A stretch of 44,137 bases of DNA from Synergistales bacterium (GCA_018433595.1 JAHDQY010000037.1:1-44137); one strand, 5' to 3'; shown: positions 15,388 to 24,227, counted from the stretch's first letter. Notes: generated from the sequence alone by a model not told the origin. A program made the numbers and translations.

Positions 15388-16803
15388 TTAAAGCTTGTAC
15401 TTGGCCCGATATTCCTGGGCCGGCTGGTAGCTGGGATTGATCTCAAGGGCCTTGTCGAGCCACTGAGAGGCCTCCTTCTTGCGACCCAGCTTGTGGGCGG
15501 CGCGGGCGGCCCAATAGGCGTCGAGATAATTCCCGTCGTAGGCTTCGAAGGCGTTCTCGAAGGCGGCATAGGCCTTGGAGAACTGGCCATTGGAATAACT
15601 GTAGTAGCCCCCCTTGTGGGAGATGAGGATGGCGTTCTTCGTCGCCCCGTCGACGGGATAGGCGTCGACGACATCGATCTGGTCGGAGGTATCGGCCGCT
15701 CCGGAGGGTGACGACGGCACCGGAGCCGGCGACGGGACGGCCGAAGCGGCGACTTCCGCGTCGCCTCCTGCGGGAGCGGAGGCGGCGGGAACCGAGGCCG
15801 TCTGGAAGGAAGGTGCCGGCTGAGGCGAGGATGGAGCCGTCTCGGAGGCCGTGTCGATCTGGCTCAGAAGCTGGCGGGAACGACTGTGGACCTGCTCTTT
15901 CTCGGCGTTGCCGAAGAAGAATTCCACCTTGTCTCCCCGTTCCAGCTCGCCCCCCTTGCCCTTCACGACGGAACACTTGGAGTAGCGCCCCTGAACCTCG
16001 TCGACCTTGAGGAGGGCCACCGTCTCCTTTTCGACGTCGAGGATGGAGCCGTCGATGCCAATGACGGGGTTGGTCTCGACATAGACGCGCATCAGCTGAC
16101 CCTTTTCGGCGCCGCCCGAGCTCCCCGCGTCGATGGTGACCACCGAGGCGGAGGCGGAAAGGACGTTGTAGGCTACGGGGCTCAGCTCCCGCATGAGCCG
16201 CTGGGAGATCTTGCGGACACAGTCGTAGGTGGCCGCCGACAGTAGGCCGCCGCTCTCTCCCTGGCCCAGAACGACGCCGCCCAGATAGGCCCCCTCCAGC
16301 GAGTGATCGGCCACACCCGATTCGCGGACGGAGGTTCTCACCTCGCCGGTCTCGACGTCGACGACCCGCACGTCGAGGGAGACCTTGGCCTTCGTCTCTC
16401 CCACCGCCACGCCGACACCGGCGCCGAAAAGGGGGAGGACGCCTCCGGACGTCTCGGTGGTGAACTCCGTGATGGCTCCGGTTATGATGCCGTGAACACC
16501 TGCGAGCCGTCCCAGGGAGACGGCCGTCCCCGTATCGACAAGCCCCGACGCTGCCAGGCTCTGTTCGCGGGCGACACCCTCAAGCTGGCTTCTTTCGTAA
16601 ACGGAGAACCCCCCCGTCTTGACCAGTTCCGTTGTCAGCATGTCGGTGATGCCGCGGCAGACGGCGTCGTCGACGGCGGAACCGCCGGTGGCGTTGTTCT
16701 GAAATTCCAGGACGGCGATCTTCATCTTCGCCTGGGCGGACGGCGGGGACAGAAGAAGCAGCAACAGGGAGAGCAGCAGGGTAAGGCTCTTCGCTCGTGG
16801 CAC
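15388..16803 (-). CDS. CsgG/HfaB-like exported protein with C-terminal TPR
   Basis: About 471 residues from the GTG at 16803, which has GGAGG eight bases upstream; the ATG 13 codons earlier would place that site inside the gene. A signal peptide (a run of leucines, then SPPSAQA) is followed by a CsgG-family domain: MKIAVLEFQNNATG, GITDMLTTELVKTGGFSVYERSQLEGV, GRLAGVHGIITGAITEF and VSLDVRVVDVETGEV are the family's core. Unlike CsgG there is no lipobox Cys after the signal. A Pro/Ala/Ser-rich linker (about 330-385) joins to two tetratricopeptide-type helical repeats at the end. CsgG relatives form outer-membrane export channels or peptidoglycan-linked rings. It leads the operon with two other secreted proteins. 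Confidence 0.8.
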   Translation of the reverse strand: MPRAKSLTLLLSLLLLLLSPPSAQAKMKIAVLEFQNNATGGSAVDDAVCRGITDMLTTELVKTGGFSVYERSQLEGVAREQSLAASGLVDTGTAVSLGRLAGVHGIITGAITEFTTETSGGVLPLFGAGVGVAVGETKAKVSLDVRVVDVETGEVRTSVRESGVADHSLEGAYLGGVVLGQGESGGLLSAATYDCVRKISQRLMRELSPVAYNVLSASASVVTIDAGSSGGAEKGQLMRVYVETNPVIGIDGSILDVEKETVALLKVDEVQGRYSKCSVVKGKGGELERGDKVEFFFGNAEKEQVHSRSRQLLSQIDTASETAPSSPQPAPSFQTASVPAASAPAGGDAEVAASAVPSPAPVPSSPSGAADTSDQIDVVDAYPVDGATKNAILISHKGGYYSYSNGQFSKAYAAFENAFEAYDGNYLDAYWAARAAHKLGRKKEASQWLDKALEINPSYQPAQEYRAKYKL

Positions 16804-16876
16804 GAGGGGCACCTCCGGAAGGATAGACTTTTGTGTCTTCAATTAAAAACGCAAGATTCTTTCGGCCTTTTTTATC

Positions 16877-16882
16877 ATTATA
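16877..16882 (-). promoter_or_regulatory. candidate -10 element of the CsgG-like operon
   Basis: On the minus strand a perfect TATAAT occurs in an AT-rich stretch about 75 bases before the GTG start. No convincing -35 lies 16-18 bases upstream (CTGAAA is the closest position), so only the -10 is supported. Confidence 0.35.
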
Positions 16883-16910
16883 TATCAGAAAAAGCCTTTT
16901 TTCAGATTAC

Positions 16911-16953
16911 AAAAATGGAGGGTCACCGCCGCAAGAGGCAGGTAACCCTCCAT
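16911..16953 (-). terminator. terminator after the beta-helix gene
   Basis: Arms ATGGAGGGT and ACCCTCCAT pair perfectly, extended inward by ACC/GGT and GCC/GGC across one mismatch. On the minus strand the hairpin is followed by TTTTTG. It ends the beta-helix gene and separates it from the CsgG-like operon promoter. Confidence 0.8.
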
Positions 16954-16969
16954 GATTCGCCAAAGGCGG

Positions 16970-18352
16970 CTATCGGCGCCGGAGCAGGATCAGAGGGATC
17001 ACGAGGGAGAAAAGCAGGGGCGAGAAGCCCAGATCACAGCCTCCGCCGCCGTCATCGGCTCCGGGCGCATAGGCGTTTTCCAGCCAGGACGCGTAGTCGA
17101 CGCCTGAGGAAACGGCGTCACCCTGCCCCGAGGGATTGCCCGAGGGGTCGAAGGGCCCCGTCTCATGTCCCCACCAGTTGCCGCGGGCCGTCACCGTCAC
17201 GGCCGAACCGTTGATGAAGGCGCCGTCGCCGTTGCCCCGGAAATTGTTGTTCCTGACCGTGAAGGTCGAGGCGTCGAAGCGGGCCGCCGAGGCGGCCACG
17301 ACCTGAAAGCCGATGCCGTTGTCGTAAAAGTTGTTTCCCTCGAAGGAGGCATCTCCCGGAAGGAGGGGATAGAGGCTGTCGATGACCAGTCCCCGATCAC
17401 AGCCGGAAAGGACGTTCTCCTTCACGTCGACCCGTGATCGGGAGGCTCCGAGGTAACCCAGGCGCTGGAGACGGATGCCGTAGGCGAAATTCCCCTGGAC
17501 CCGGTTGCGGCCGATCGTCGTCGTCCTCTCGGCGTTGCCCAGAAAGAGAGCCGTCCCCCCTCCGGGGCCGTTGGAGGTGAAGCGGTTATCGACGACGGTG
17601 ACGGTGACGGCCTCGGCGGCCGACCCCATCTCCTCGACGACGAGGCCGAAGGAGACACAGTCGATGAAATCGTTGGCCGTGATCTCGACGGCTCCGCGGA
17701 CAAGGCGTCCCAGAGAGAGGCCGCCTGACAGGTCGAGAAAATCGTTGTCATCGATGATCAGGACCGTGTCGGCCCCCCGCTCGATATCGTCGCCCAGAGG
17801 CCGACCGGAGAGGCTGAGTCCGGTTGAAGAGGGACCGCCGATGCGGAAGACCGTCTTTTCGATGATCGTTTCGGCGCCGTTGAGAGACCCGGCGAAACGG
17901 ATGCCGTAGCTCGTGAAGCGCTCGATGAAACAGGAGGACACGGTCACGTCGTCCCGTTGAGGGGCATCGAAGAGGAGGCCCCTCACGGCATTCTGAACGG
18001 TGAAGCCCTCGAAGGCGAGTCCGCTCCCCGCAAGGGCCAGGACCCAATCGCCGCCCCCTCCGTCGAGGACTGTCCTTGAGGCTCCTTCGGCGGAACGCAA
18101 CTGCAGTCTGTCCCTGGCAATGAGGACGTTTTCCCCGTAGGTTCCCGCCCCGACGACGACCTCGTCGCCGTCGGAGGCACGGTCGACGGCGTACTGAATC
18201 GAGAAAAAGGCGTCTTTTCCTCCCGCCCTTCCGTAGCCGGGACCGTCCGTCCCCTCTTTCGAGACATGCCAAGTGGCCGCCGAAGCCGGAGCGACAGCGA
18301 CAACGAGGGCGACCGCCAACGACAGAAGCGTCGACAGGAGTTTTCCCCTCAT
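16970..18352 (-). CDS. secreted right-handed beta-helix protein with Synerg-CTERM sorting tag
   Basis: A 460-residue exported protein. The signal peptide (RGKLLSTLLSLAVALVV to ASAA) is followed by the WHVSKEGTDGPGYGRAGG opening and DAFFSIQYAVDRASDGDEVVVGAGTY, typical of DUF1565/pectate-lyase-like solenoids. The body (about 60-410) is a series of short parallel-beta turns with Asn ladders (for example ITANDFIDC, NNNFRGNG, WWGHETGPFDPSGNP near the end). The tail DDGGGGCDLGF, hydrophobic helix and LRRR is a Synerg-CTERM tag with the invariant Cys. Such proteins bind or process polysaccharide, or act as surface adhesins; no catalytic triad is evident. AGGGAG precedes the ATG. It is transcribed alone, between two non-coding segments. 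Confidence 0.82.
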   Translation of the reverse strand: MRGKLLSTLLSLAVALVVAVAPASAATWHVSKEGTDGPGYGRAGGKDAFFSIQYAVDRASDGDEVVVGAGTYGENVLIARDRLQLRSAEGASRTVLDGGGGDWVLALAGSGLAFEGFTVQNAVRGLLFDAPQRDDVTVSSCFIERFTSYGIRFAGSLNGAETIIEKTVFRIGGPSSTGLSLSGRPLGDDIERGADTVLIIDDNDFLDLSGGLSLGRLVRGAVEITANDFIDCVSFGLVVEEMGSAAEAVTVTVVDNRFTSNGPGGGTALFLGNAERTTTIGRNRVQGNFAYGIRLQRLGYLGASRSRVDVKENVLSGCDRGLVIDSLYPLLPGDASFEGNNFYDNGIGFQVVAASAARFDASTFTVRNNNFRGNGDGAFINGSAVTVTARGNWWGHETGPFDPSGNPSGQGDAVSSGVDYASWLENAYAPGADDGGGGCDLGFSPLLFSLVIPLILLRRR

Positions 18353-18457
18353 CTTCTCTCCCTCCTCGCTCGTTTACCACCTCGAAGGATTGGTGAAGAT
18401 GGATTCATCCTAACACGATGGGAGAGAGGGGGGAAGCACCTGAAGCCTCCCCTGCCC

Positions 18458-18528
18458 GTCGCAGAAATCGAGGGACACCTGGGCCAGAAGGGCAGCGCCT
18501 CGTCAGAGAACTCCCTCGTCGAAATCGA
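18458..18528 (-). pseudogene. remnant of a second M20 amidohydrolase 3' end
   Basis: These 71 bases match the 3' end of the intact amidohydrolase gene (19027-19097) with about six mismatches (roughly 91% identity). Read in the same frame they give DFDEGVL-stop-RGAALLAQVSLDFCD, against DFDEGVLWRGAALLAQVALDFCDW in the intact gene. The Trp codon TGG has become TGA and the original stop is lost. Nothing upstream resembles the rest of the gene. It is therefore a decayed fragment of a duplicate copy, lying just past the truncated TRAP permease. Confidence 0.8.
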
Positions 18529-18559
18529 GTGGCTTTGCCAAGGCCCTGCCCCAATGGAG

Positions 18560-19006
18560 CTAAAATCGGCCAGGGAACGAGTCTGTTTGGGCATGCCCCT
18601 TTCTTCCGGCTTTATGAGCCCGCAAAAGGTGCTGCATCACAAGAAGAGAGAAGAGGATCAGACTGGCAAGCCGGATGAAGCGAAGCGGATTGACAAGGGC
18701 CAGGCCGGAGCAGAAAAAGAGCAGCCTCTCGGCCTTGGCAAGCCGCCGCTGAAAGGTTCCGATGATCCCCACGGAAAGCGAGAAAACACCCGCCGAGGCG
18801 GCAATCACGGTCGGAACAAAACGGCTCCAGGAGAAGTCGATAAAGAGAAGGACCGGGTTGTAAACGAAGAGGAAGGGCAGCAGCAGGCCCGAAAGGGCCA
18901 GCCCGAGACCCGTGAGGGCGACCTTCAGCGGCTGAGCCTGAGCCAGCCCGGCGGCCGTGTAACTCGTCGGAGCCACAGGAGGAACCACGGCCGACATCGT
19001 CCCGTA
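18560..19006 (-). pseudogene. truncated TRAP transporter fused permease (C-terminal remnant)
   Basis: An open frame gives (Y)GTMSAVVPPVAPTSYTAAGLA, then LKVALTGLGLALSGLLLPFLFVYNP and further hydrophobic segments. This is the C-terminal end of 4TM/12TM fused TRAP permeases, whose TMSA(V/I)TPPVA..SY.AAGIA and PF.FVYNP motifs are very conserved. Full-length proteins exceed 600 residues, and here at most about 148 remain, so the whole N-terminal channel is missing. The homology begins only about 15-20 bases from the stop codon of the intact amidohydrolase, which marks a deletion junction. The internal ATG at 18997 could start a 145-residue product, but no ribosome site precedes it. No TRAP binding protein is nearby. 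Confidence 0.75.
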
Positions 19007-19020
19007 CGGTAAATCCCTCT

Positions 19021-20178
19021 CTACCAGTCGCAGAAATCGAGGGCCACCTGGGCCAGAAGGGCAGCGCCCCGCCAGAGGACGCCCTCGTCGAAGTCGAATT
19101 TGGGATGGTGATGAGGCTCGCCGGGGCCGCCTCCGAGGAAGAAGAAGGTCCCGGGGCGCTCCTGGAGATAGAGAGCCATATCCTCTCCCACCATGGTGGG
19201 GCAGGTCAGCTCGATGATGTCCTTCGCGGGAAGAACGCGGAGCGCCGACTGGCGGAAAGCCTCGGTGAAGGTGGGGTTGTTGATGACGGGAGGCGCCCCC
19301 TTGTCCCAGAAGACGATGGCGTCGCCTCCGTGAAGAGCGGCGATGCCGCGACCCACCTCCTGGACACGGCGGCCGAGAAGCTCCCGATCGTCGACGGTAA
19401 GGGCGCGGAAGGTCCCCTCCAGGTGGACCTCGTCGGGAATCACGTTGAAGGCCCGCCCCCCCTCGATTCTCCCTAAAGAGACGACGGCCGAATGGGAGGC
19501 GGGAATCTCCCGGCTCACCAGGGTCTGAAGGATGGCGATGTACTCTCCGGCCATGACGATGGGGTCGATTCCCTTGTGAGGGGCCGCCCCGTGGGTCCCC
19601 TTGCCCCGGAAGGTGATGGTGAACCGATCCATGCTGGCCATGGCCGTTCCAGGGAAATAGCCCACCTGCCCCGTGGCGAGTTCGTCGAAGAAGCGGCCGA
19701 TGTGAAGGGCGCAGACGGCGTCGACACCTTCAAGGACGCCGGCGGTGATGAGGGGCGCCGCCCCCTTGGCCAGCTCCTCGCCGGGCTGGAAGAGGAGGCG
19801 GACACCGCCGTTCCATGCATCGAAATCCTCGACGAGGATCGCCGCCGCTCCGAGAAGCATGGCCATATGCCCGTCATGACCGCAGGCATGCATCGCCCCC
19901 TCGGTGCAGGCGAAAGGAAGACCCGTCTCTTCCTGCAGAGGAAGGGCATCCATGTCGGAGCGCAGCAGAAGGGTCGGTCCCGGCGTGCTGGCCTTCAGAT
20001 CCGCCACGAGCCCCGGCCCGAGGCGATAGGGCGTGATTCCCAGCTCCCCGAGCTCTCTTTCCAGATAGGCCAGCGTCCCGGGCAGTTCAAGACCGACTTC
20101 GGCCAGGGCGTGAAGCTCCCGCCTCCACCGGACAAGACGAGGTTGAAGCTTTTTCGCCGCCTTCCCTGTCTGATTCAT
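19021..20178 (-). CDS. M20 family amidohydrolase (M20D-type aminoacylase/hippurate hydrolase)
   Basis: About 385 residues from the ATG at 20178 (AAAGGAGG eight bases upstream). It hydrolyses N-acyl or amide bonds of amino-acid derivatives with a two-metal centre. Seen: RSDMDALPLQE (Asp75, Asp77), the metal site HACGHDGHMA (Cys99, His101), the catalytic/metal GEE at 134-135, LHIGR with its His, the dimerisation domain with GKGTHGAAPHKGIDPI, and the C-terminal HHHPKFD histidine. The set is complete, so the enzyme should be active. Synergistota use many such enzymes in amino-acid and peptide fermentation. A decayed copy of its 3' end and a TRAP permease remnant lie directly downstream, so an ancestral amidohydrolase/TRAP cluster is likely. 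Confidence 0.9.
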   Translation of the reverse strand: MNQTGKAAKKLQPRLVRWRRELHALAEVGLELPGTLAYLERELGELGITPYRLGPGLVADLKASTPGPTLLLRSDMDALPLQEETGLPFACTEGAMHACGHDGHMAMLLGAAAILVEDFDAWNGGVRLLFQPGEELAKGAAPLITAGVLEGVDAVCALHIGRFFDELATGQVGYFPGTAMASMDRFTITFRGKGTHGAAPHKGIDPIVMAGEYIAILQTLVSREIPASHSAVVSLGRIEGGRAFNVIPDEVHLEGTFRALTVDDRELLGRRVQEVGRGIAALHGGDAIVFWDKGAPPVINNPTFTEAFRQSALRVLPAKDIIELTCPTMVGEDMALYLQERPGTFFFLGGGPGEPHHHPKFDFDEGVLWRGAALLAQVALDFCDW

Positions 20179-20202
20179 CGGCACCGCCTCCTTTTTTTGA
20201 GG

Positions 20203-20242
20203 GGAGAAGGGACGGGACCGCCTGCGGCCCCGTCCCTTCTCC
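20203..20242. repeat. 14-bp perfect inverted repeat upstream of the amidohydrolase
   Basis: GGAGAAGGGACGGG (20203-20216) and its exact complement (20229-20242) flank a 12-base loop that itself pairs CCGC/GCGG. No T-run follows on either strand, so it is not a classic terminator. It could end the methyltransferase transcript or form a leader hairpin just before the amidohydrolase ribosome site. Confidence 0.6.
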
Positions 20243-20348
20243 TATCCTATCCGATTCCCGGTGAAAAGTCCCTACGCCGCCAGCCGGGCGACGGAGGGAG
20301 ATCGTCGAACGTGTCAGCTCCGGGGAAAACGACCCTGAAGACGACGGC

Positions 20349-21053
20349 TTACCTGTCCCTTTCGGCCTCATCGGGAGGATGATTTATCGTAAAAATCGTA
20401 AAGGATTGATCTTCAAAGAAAGAACGGCTCTCAACGAAGCGGAAACCGGCCTTCTCCGCTGACGCCCGGATAACGGCCTCTTCCGTGCTGTGCCTCCACC
20501 AACCGTGTCTCCCAGGCCGCCTCTCGACAATCGCCAGCCGGCCGCCGCTTTTAAGCCCTCTCCCGATTCGGCTCAAATAGGGCGTCGGATCGGCCAGATG
20601 GTGAAAAACATTCCTCATGAACAGGAGATCGCAGCTTTTTTCCGGAAGCCAAGGGCCATCGGGATCACAGGGGAAAGGAACAAGATTCAGCAATCCCCTG
20701 CGGCGGGCCTGCCTGACCACTCGGTCCAGCAGGGCTTCATCGATATCGACGGCGAAAACCCGACCGGCCGGTCCTGCCAGTCGGGCCAGCTCCAAGGCGA
20801 AAAGACCGCCGCCGGAACCGATATCGGCGATGACGCTTCCTTCGTGGATGTCGAGGCGCTCCAGGACGGATGCGGCGTCCTTCAGGGCCCTCCGGTTGAA
20901 CAGGACAGCCCGAGCCGAGGCCCAACAGCTCCGGATCAGCCCCCCTCCTTCTGGCACCACCCCCTGCCCGGCCTCTGAGCCGCCGAGGACGACACCGTCC
21001 CGATCGGTCGCGGTATTCACGACCTGTCCCTTTTCGCCAAGAGATCTCTTCAT
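20349..21053 (-). CDS. class I SAM-dependent methyltransferase
   Basis: About 234 residues from the ATG at 21053 (GGAG upstream; the adjacent GTG at 21056 is an equal alternative). The Rossmann-fold motifs are intact: motif I VIADIGSGGGLFALELA, an acidic residue at the end of strand 2 (VFAVDIDEALLD), motif post-II around CDLLFMRNVFHHLADP, and the GLKSGGRLAIVERRP strand. It is of the UbiE/Methyltransf_11/25 type, acting on a small molecule or lipid rather than obviously on RNA or DNA. Neighbours give no substrate. The RND permease gene ends 141 bases upstream in the same direction, so read-through from the efflux operon is possible. Confidence 0.8.
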   Translation of the reverse strand: MKRSLGEKGQVVNTATDRDGVVLGGSEAGQGVVPEGGGLIRSCWASARAVLFNRRALKDAASVLERLDIHEGSVIADIGSGGGLFALELARLAGPAGRVFAVDIDEALLDRVVRQARRRGLLNLVPFPCDPDGPWLPEKSCDLLFMRNVFHHLADPTPYLSRIGRGLKSGGRLAIVERRPGRHGWWRHSTEEAVIRASAEKAGFRFVESRSFFEDQSFTIFTINHPPDEAERDR

Positions 21054-21194
21054 CACGCACAGACTCCTCTCCTGACGATGCTGTCCATCTTCATCCTGCC
21101 TCTCTTTCCGCCTCTCAGCGAGGCCCGTCTCGGAGGCTCTCCGGCCTCTCCGCCATCGGGACTCCATCCTCCGGAAGAGATCGCGCCCAAGGCC

Positions 21195-24100
21195 TCAGCC
21201 CCTCTCTCCGTCGCCGAAGAACAGGCGGTAGAGGACAGGGACGACGACGAGGGTGAGGAAAGTCCCGACGAGGAGGCCCCCCATGATGGTCAGGGCCATG
21301 CCGGCGTAGAGGGGATCCTTCATGAGAGGGATCATGCCGAGAATCGTCGTTCCCGCGGCCATGACGACGGGGCGGAGACGGCTCACCGACGCGTCGGCAA
21401 GGGCCTCCCCGATGGATTTGTCCCCGGCCCTGTCGATCTCGATTTGGTCGATGAGGACGATGGCGTTTTTGATGAGCATCCCCGAAAGCCCCAGGAACCC
21501 CAGGATGGCCATGAAGCCGAAGGCCTGTCCCGTGAGGAGGAAGGCGACTGCGACGCCGATGACGGAAAGGGGGGCCGTCAGGAAGACGATGAGGGCACGG
21601 CGGACCGAATCGAAAAGCCCGATGAGAAGGAGCATCATGCCGGCCAGACAGAGGGGGAAGATGCGCCCCAGGGGCTCGCAAGCCTCCTTCGAGGCGAGAT
21701 ATTCGCCGCCCCATTCGAGGGAATAGCCCGGCGGGAGCTCCAGGGCCTCGACGTCGGGGGCGATCTCCCTGCGGAGCGGCTCGGCCAACCCCCGGACGGA
21801 GTTGGCCTGGACGGTGATCGTCCTCTCGCCGCCGCGGCGACGGATCAAAGGATCCTCCCAGACCGTCTCGACGGAGGAGACGACCTGACGGAGGGGAAGA
21901 TAGCCCCCCTGGAAGTCGCTCCAGACCTGGACGTTGCCGATCTCCTCGGCCGAAAATCGTTCGGCCTCGACGGGACGGGCAAGGATGGGGATCAGCTTGT
22001 CGCCTTCCCGGTAGAGCCCGACGGAGGTTCCGCCGAAGTTCCACTGCAGGGCCGAGGCCACCTCGCGGCGCCCCACACCGCCTCGGCGTCCCCGGTCCTC
22101 GGCGAGAAGGGGACGAAGGACGAAAAGGGGCTGACGCCAATCCGTTCCGATGTCGCGGGCGTCGTCGTGCCGACGCAGCAGGACCTCGCAGCGGCGGGCC
22201 AAGGACTTGAGGAGGCCCGCGTCGGGACCGCGGAGACGGATCTCCAGGGAGTAGGCCCTGGAAGGTCCCGTCATGACGCGGACCAGAGAGAACTCTCCGT
22301 CGGACAGGGTCCGGCGGAGGTGGGCTTCGACGTCGGCGATGACTTTTTCGATGGGTCCGTCCACCTCGACGAGGATCTGGCCGTAGCTGGAATTGGGGCT
22401 TTCGTAGTTGTAGTTCAGGACGTAGCGGAGCGCTCCCTCGCCGACGAAAGAGGCGAAGTTGCGCACGCCGGAAACATGGCGAAGAAAGGCCTCGACGGAG
22501 GCCACTGTCCGGTCCGTCTCCTCGATGGCCGTCCCCTGAGGCTTCCAGATGTTGAGAGAGAAATAGGGCTGCGTCGTAGGGGGGAAAAAGGACTGAGGGA
22601 CGTTGCGGAAAGCGGCCAGGGCACTGAGGAGAGAGATGACGACGAGTCCCGAGAGGAGCCGGGGCCGCCTCAGACAGGCCTGGACGAAACGGCGGTAGAG
22701 GCGCAGGAAGGGGCCGTCGTGAGGATCGCCCTCGGCATCCGAAGGCGGACCGGCAAGGAAAAGGACGCCCAGCAGAGGCACGGCGGTGAGGGCCACGACC
22801 CAGCTGAGAAAGAGGGAAAGGGCCATGACCTGAAAGAGGGATCGGCTGAATTCGCCCACGTTGCCCGGCGCCAGGCCGACGGCGGCGAAGGCCAGGATCG
22901 CCACGGCCGTCGCCCCCAGAAGGGGCCATTGCGTCGCCGCCACGACGGAGCAGGCCGCCTCTTCGGGTCCCTCTCCCCTCGCCATGCGGACGAGCATGCC
23001 GTCGACGACGACGATGGCGTTATCGACGAGCATGCCCAGGGCGAGGATCAGGGCGCCCAGAGAGACCTTCTGGAGCGTCACGCCCATGAGGAACATGCCG
23101 ATGAAAGTGGCCAGAAGGGTGAGCAGGAGCGAAAAGCCGATGAGAAGGCCACTTCTCCAGCCCATGAAAAGCAGCAGAAGGCCGATGACGATGGATAGAG
23201 ACTGGAGAAGGTTGACGACAAACTGGCCGATGGAGGCCACGACGATCTCGTCCTGACCGTAGATCGGCTCCAGCTCCATTCCGAGGGGACGGAGCCCCTC
23301 CAGCTCGGCCAGGCGCCCTCTCACGGCCTCCCCCATGGTCACGACGTTGCCTCCGGCGACGGTCGATATCCCCAGTCCGACGGCCCTTTTGCCGTTGAAA
23401 CGGAGGAGATTGCGGGGCGGGTCCTCGTAGCCCCGCGAGAGGGAGGCCACGTCGCCCAGCCGGACCAGCCCTCCGCCGCCTCCGACGAGAAGATCGCCGA
23501 TGGCCCTCTCGGCTCCGAAATCTCCCGTCGGGGATATGCGGACGTAGCGCCCGCCCACGGCGATGTTGCCGCTCTGTCGGACGAGGTTCTGCGAGAGGAG
23601 AAGGTCCGAAAGGACCTTGGGCGAGAGGGCACTTCTGACGAGGCGGGAGCGGGTGAAATCGAGATAGATCCTCTCCTCCCTCGTCCCCCAGAGGCGGACC
23701 TTGCCCACGTCGCGACAGAGGAGGAGCTCCGATTTCAGCTCCTCGGCGTAATCCTCGAGCTGCCTGTAGGAGTAGCCCTCGCCGGTAACGGCGAAAAAGA
23801 GGCCGTAGACATCGCCGAAATCGTCTGTCACCAGGGAGGCCCCCGCCCCCGGAGGCAGGAGGCGCTGGGCGTCGCCCACCTTGCGGCGCAGTTCGTCCCA
23901 GACCTGGGGGAGCTCGGCGGCCCTGTAGCGGTCCTTTATGTCGACGAAGACGATCGACAGCCCCTCCTGAGAGGTCGAGCGAAAGCACTTCACCTGCTCC
24001 ATGGACTGAACGGCCTCTTCGATGACGTCGGTGACCTCCTGCTCCGTCTCCTCCGGCGAGGCACCGGGATAGGCCGTGAGAATCATGGCCGTCTTGATGG

Positions 24101-24227
24101 AGAAGGAGGGGTGCTCGAGACGGCCCAGCCTGCCGTAGGCGAGGGCTCCCGCTCCGACGAGCAGAAGGATGAGGACGATCGTCAACGTCCGCCTGTGCAG
24201 GGAAAAGGCCGCCGGGTTGAAGGCCAT
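21195..24227 (-). CDS. RND efflux transporter permease (AcrB family)
   Basis: About 1010 residues from the ATG at 24227; longer frames run into the adaptor gene and are rejected. It is an inner-membrane proton/drug antiporter with the twofold AcrB layout. TM1 (LHRRTLTIVLILLLVGAGALAYGRL) and a large periplasmic loop with YPGASPEETEQEVTDVIEEAV come first. The TM4 segment LGMLVDNAIVVVDGM corresponds to the family's GLLVDDAIVVVEN, with Asn replacing one of the two proton-relay Asp residues. The second half has FGFMAILGFLGLSGMLIKNAIVLID. This Asp-to-Asn change is common in CzcA/MdtB-like subgroups and needs alignment. It follows the adaptor gene by ten bases. No outer-membrane channel gene is in the window. 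Confidence 0.92.
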   Translation of the reverse strand: MAFNPAAFSLHRRTLTIVLILLLVGAGALAYGRLGRLEHPSFSIKTAMILTAYPGASPEETEQEVTDVIEEAVQSMEQVKCFRSTSQEGLSIVFVDIKDRYRAAELPQVWDELRRKVGDAQRLLPPGAGASLVTDDFGDVYGLFFAVTGEGYSYRQLEDYAEELKSELLLCRDVGKVRLWGTREERIYLDFTRSRLVRSALSPKVLSDLLLSQNLVRQSGNIAVGGRYVRISPTGDFGAERAIGDLLVGGGGGLVRLGDVASLSRGYEDPPRNLLRFNGKRAVGLGISTVAGGNVVTMGEAVRGRLAELEGLRPLGMELEPIYGQDEIVVASIGQFVVNLLQSLSIVIGLLLLFMGWRSGLLIGFSLLLTLLATFIGMFLMGVTLQKVSLGALILALGMLVDNAIVVVDGMLVRMARGEGPEEAACSVVAATQWPLLGATAVAILAFAAVGLAPGNVGEFSRSLFQVMALSLFLSWVVALTAVPLLGVLFLAGPPSDAEGDPHDGPFLRLYRRFVQACLRRPRLLSGLVVISLLSALAAFRNVPQSFFPPTTQPYFSLNIWKPQGTAIEETDRTVASVEAFLRHVSGVRNFASFVGEGALRYVLNYNYESPNSSYGQILVEVDGPIEKVIADVEAHLRRTLSDGEFSLVRVMTGPSRAYSLEIRLRGPDAGLLKSLARRCEVLLRRHDDARDIGTDWRQPLFVLRPLLAEDRGRRGGVGRREVASALQWNFGGTSVGLYREGDKLIPILARPVEAERFSAEEIGNVQVWSDFQGGYLPLRQVVSSVETVWEDPLIRRRGGERTITVQANSVRGLAEPLRREIAPDVEALELPPGYSLEWGGEYLASKEACEPLGRIFPLCLAGMMLLLIGLFDSVRRALIVFLTAPLSVIGVAVAFLLTGQAFGFMAILGFLGLSGMLIKNAIVLIDQIEIDRAGDKSIGEALADASVSRLRPVVMAAGTTILGMIPLMKDPLYAGMALTIMGGLLVGTFLTLVVVPVLYRLFFGDGERG

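Noticed and set aside
20203-20242. Calling the 14-bp inverted repeat a Rho-independent terminator
   Set aside because: The stem is strong, but neither strand has a T-run after it; on the minus strand an A-run follows.
21078-23198. A 706-codon plus-strand frame across the RND permease
   Set aside because: The opposite strand encodes a clear RND permease with conserved transmembrane motifs; the plus frame reads as low-complexity charged sequence.
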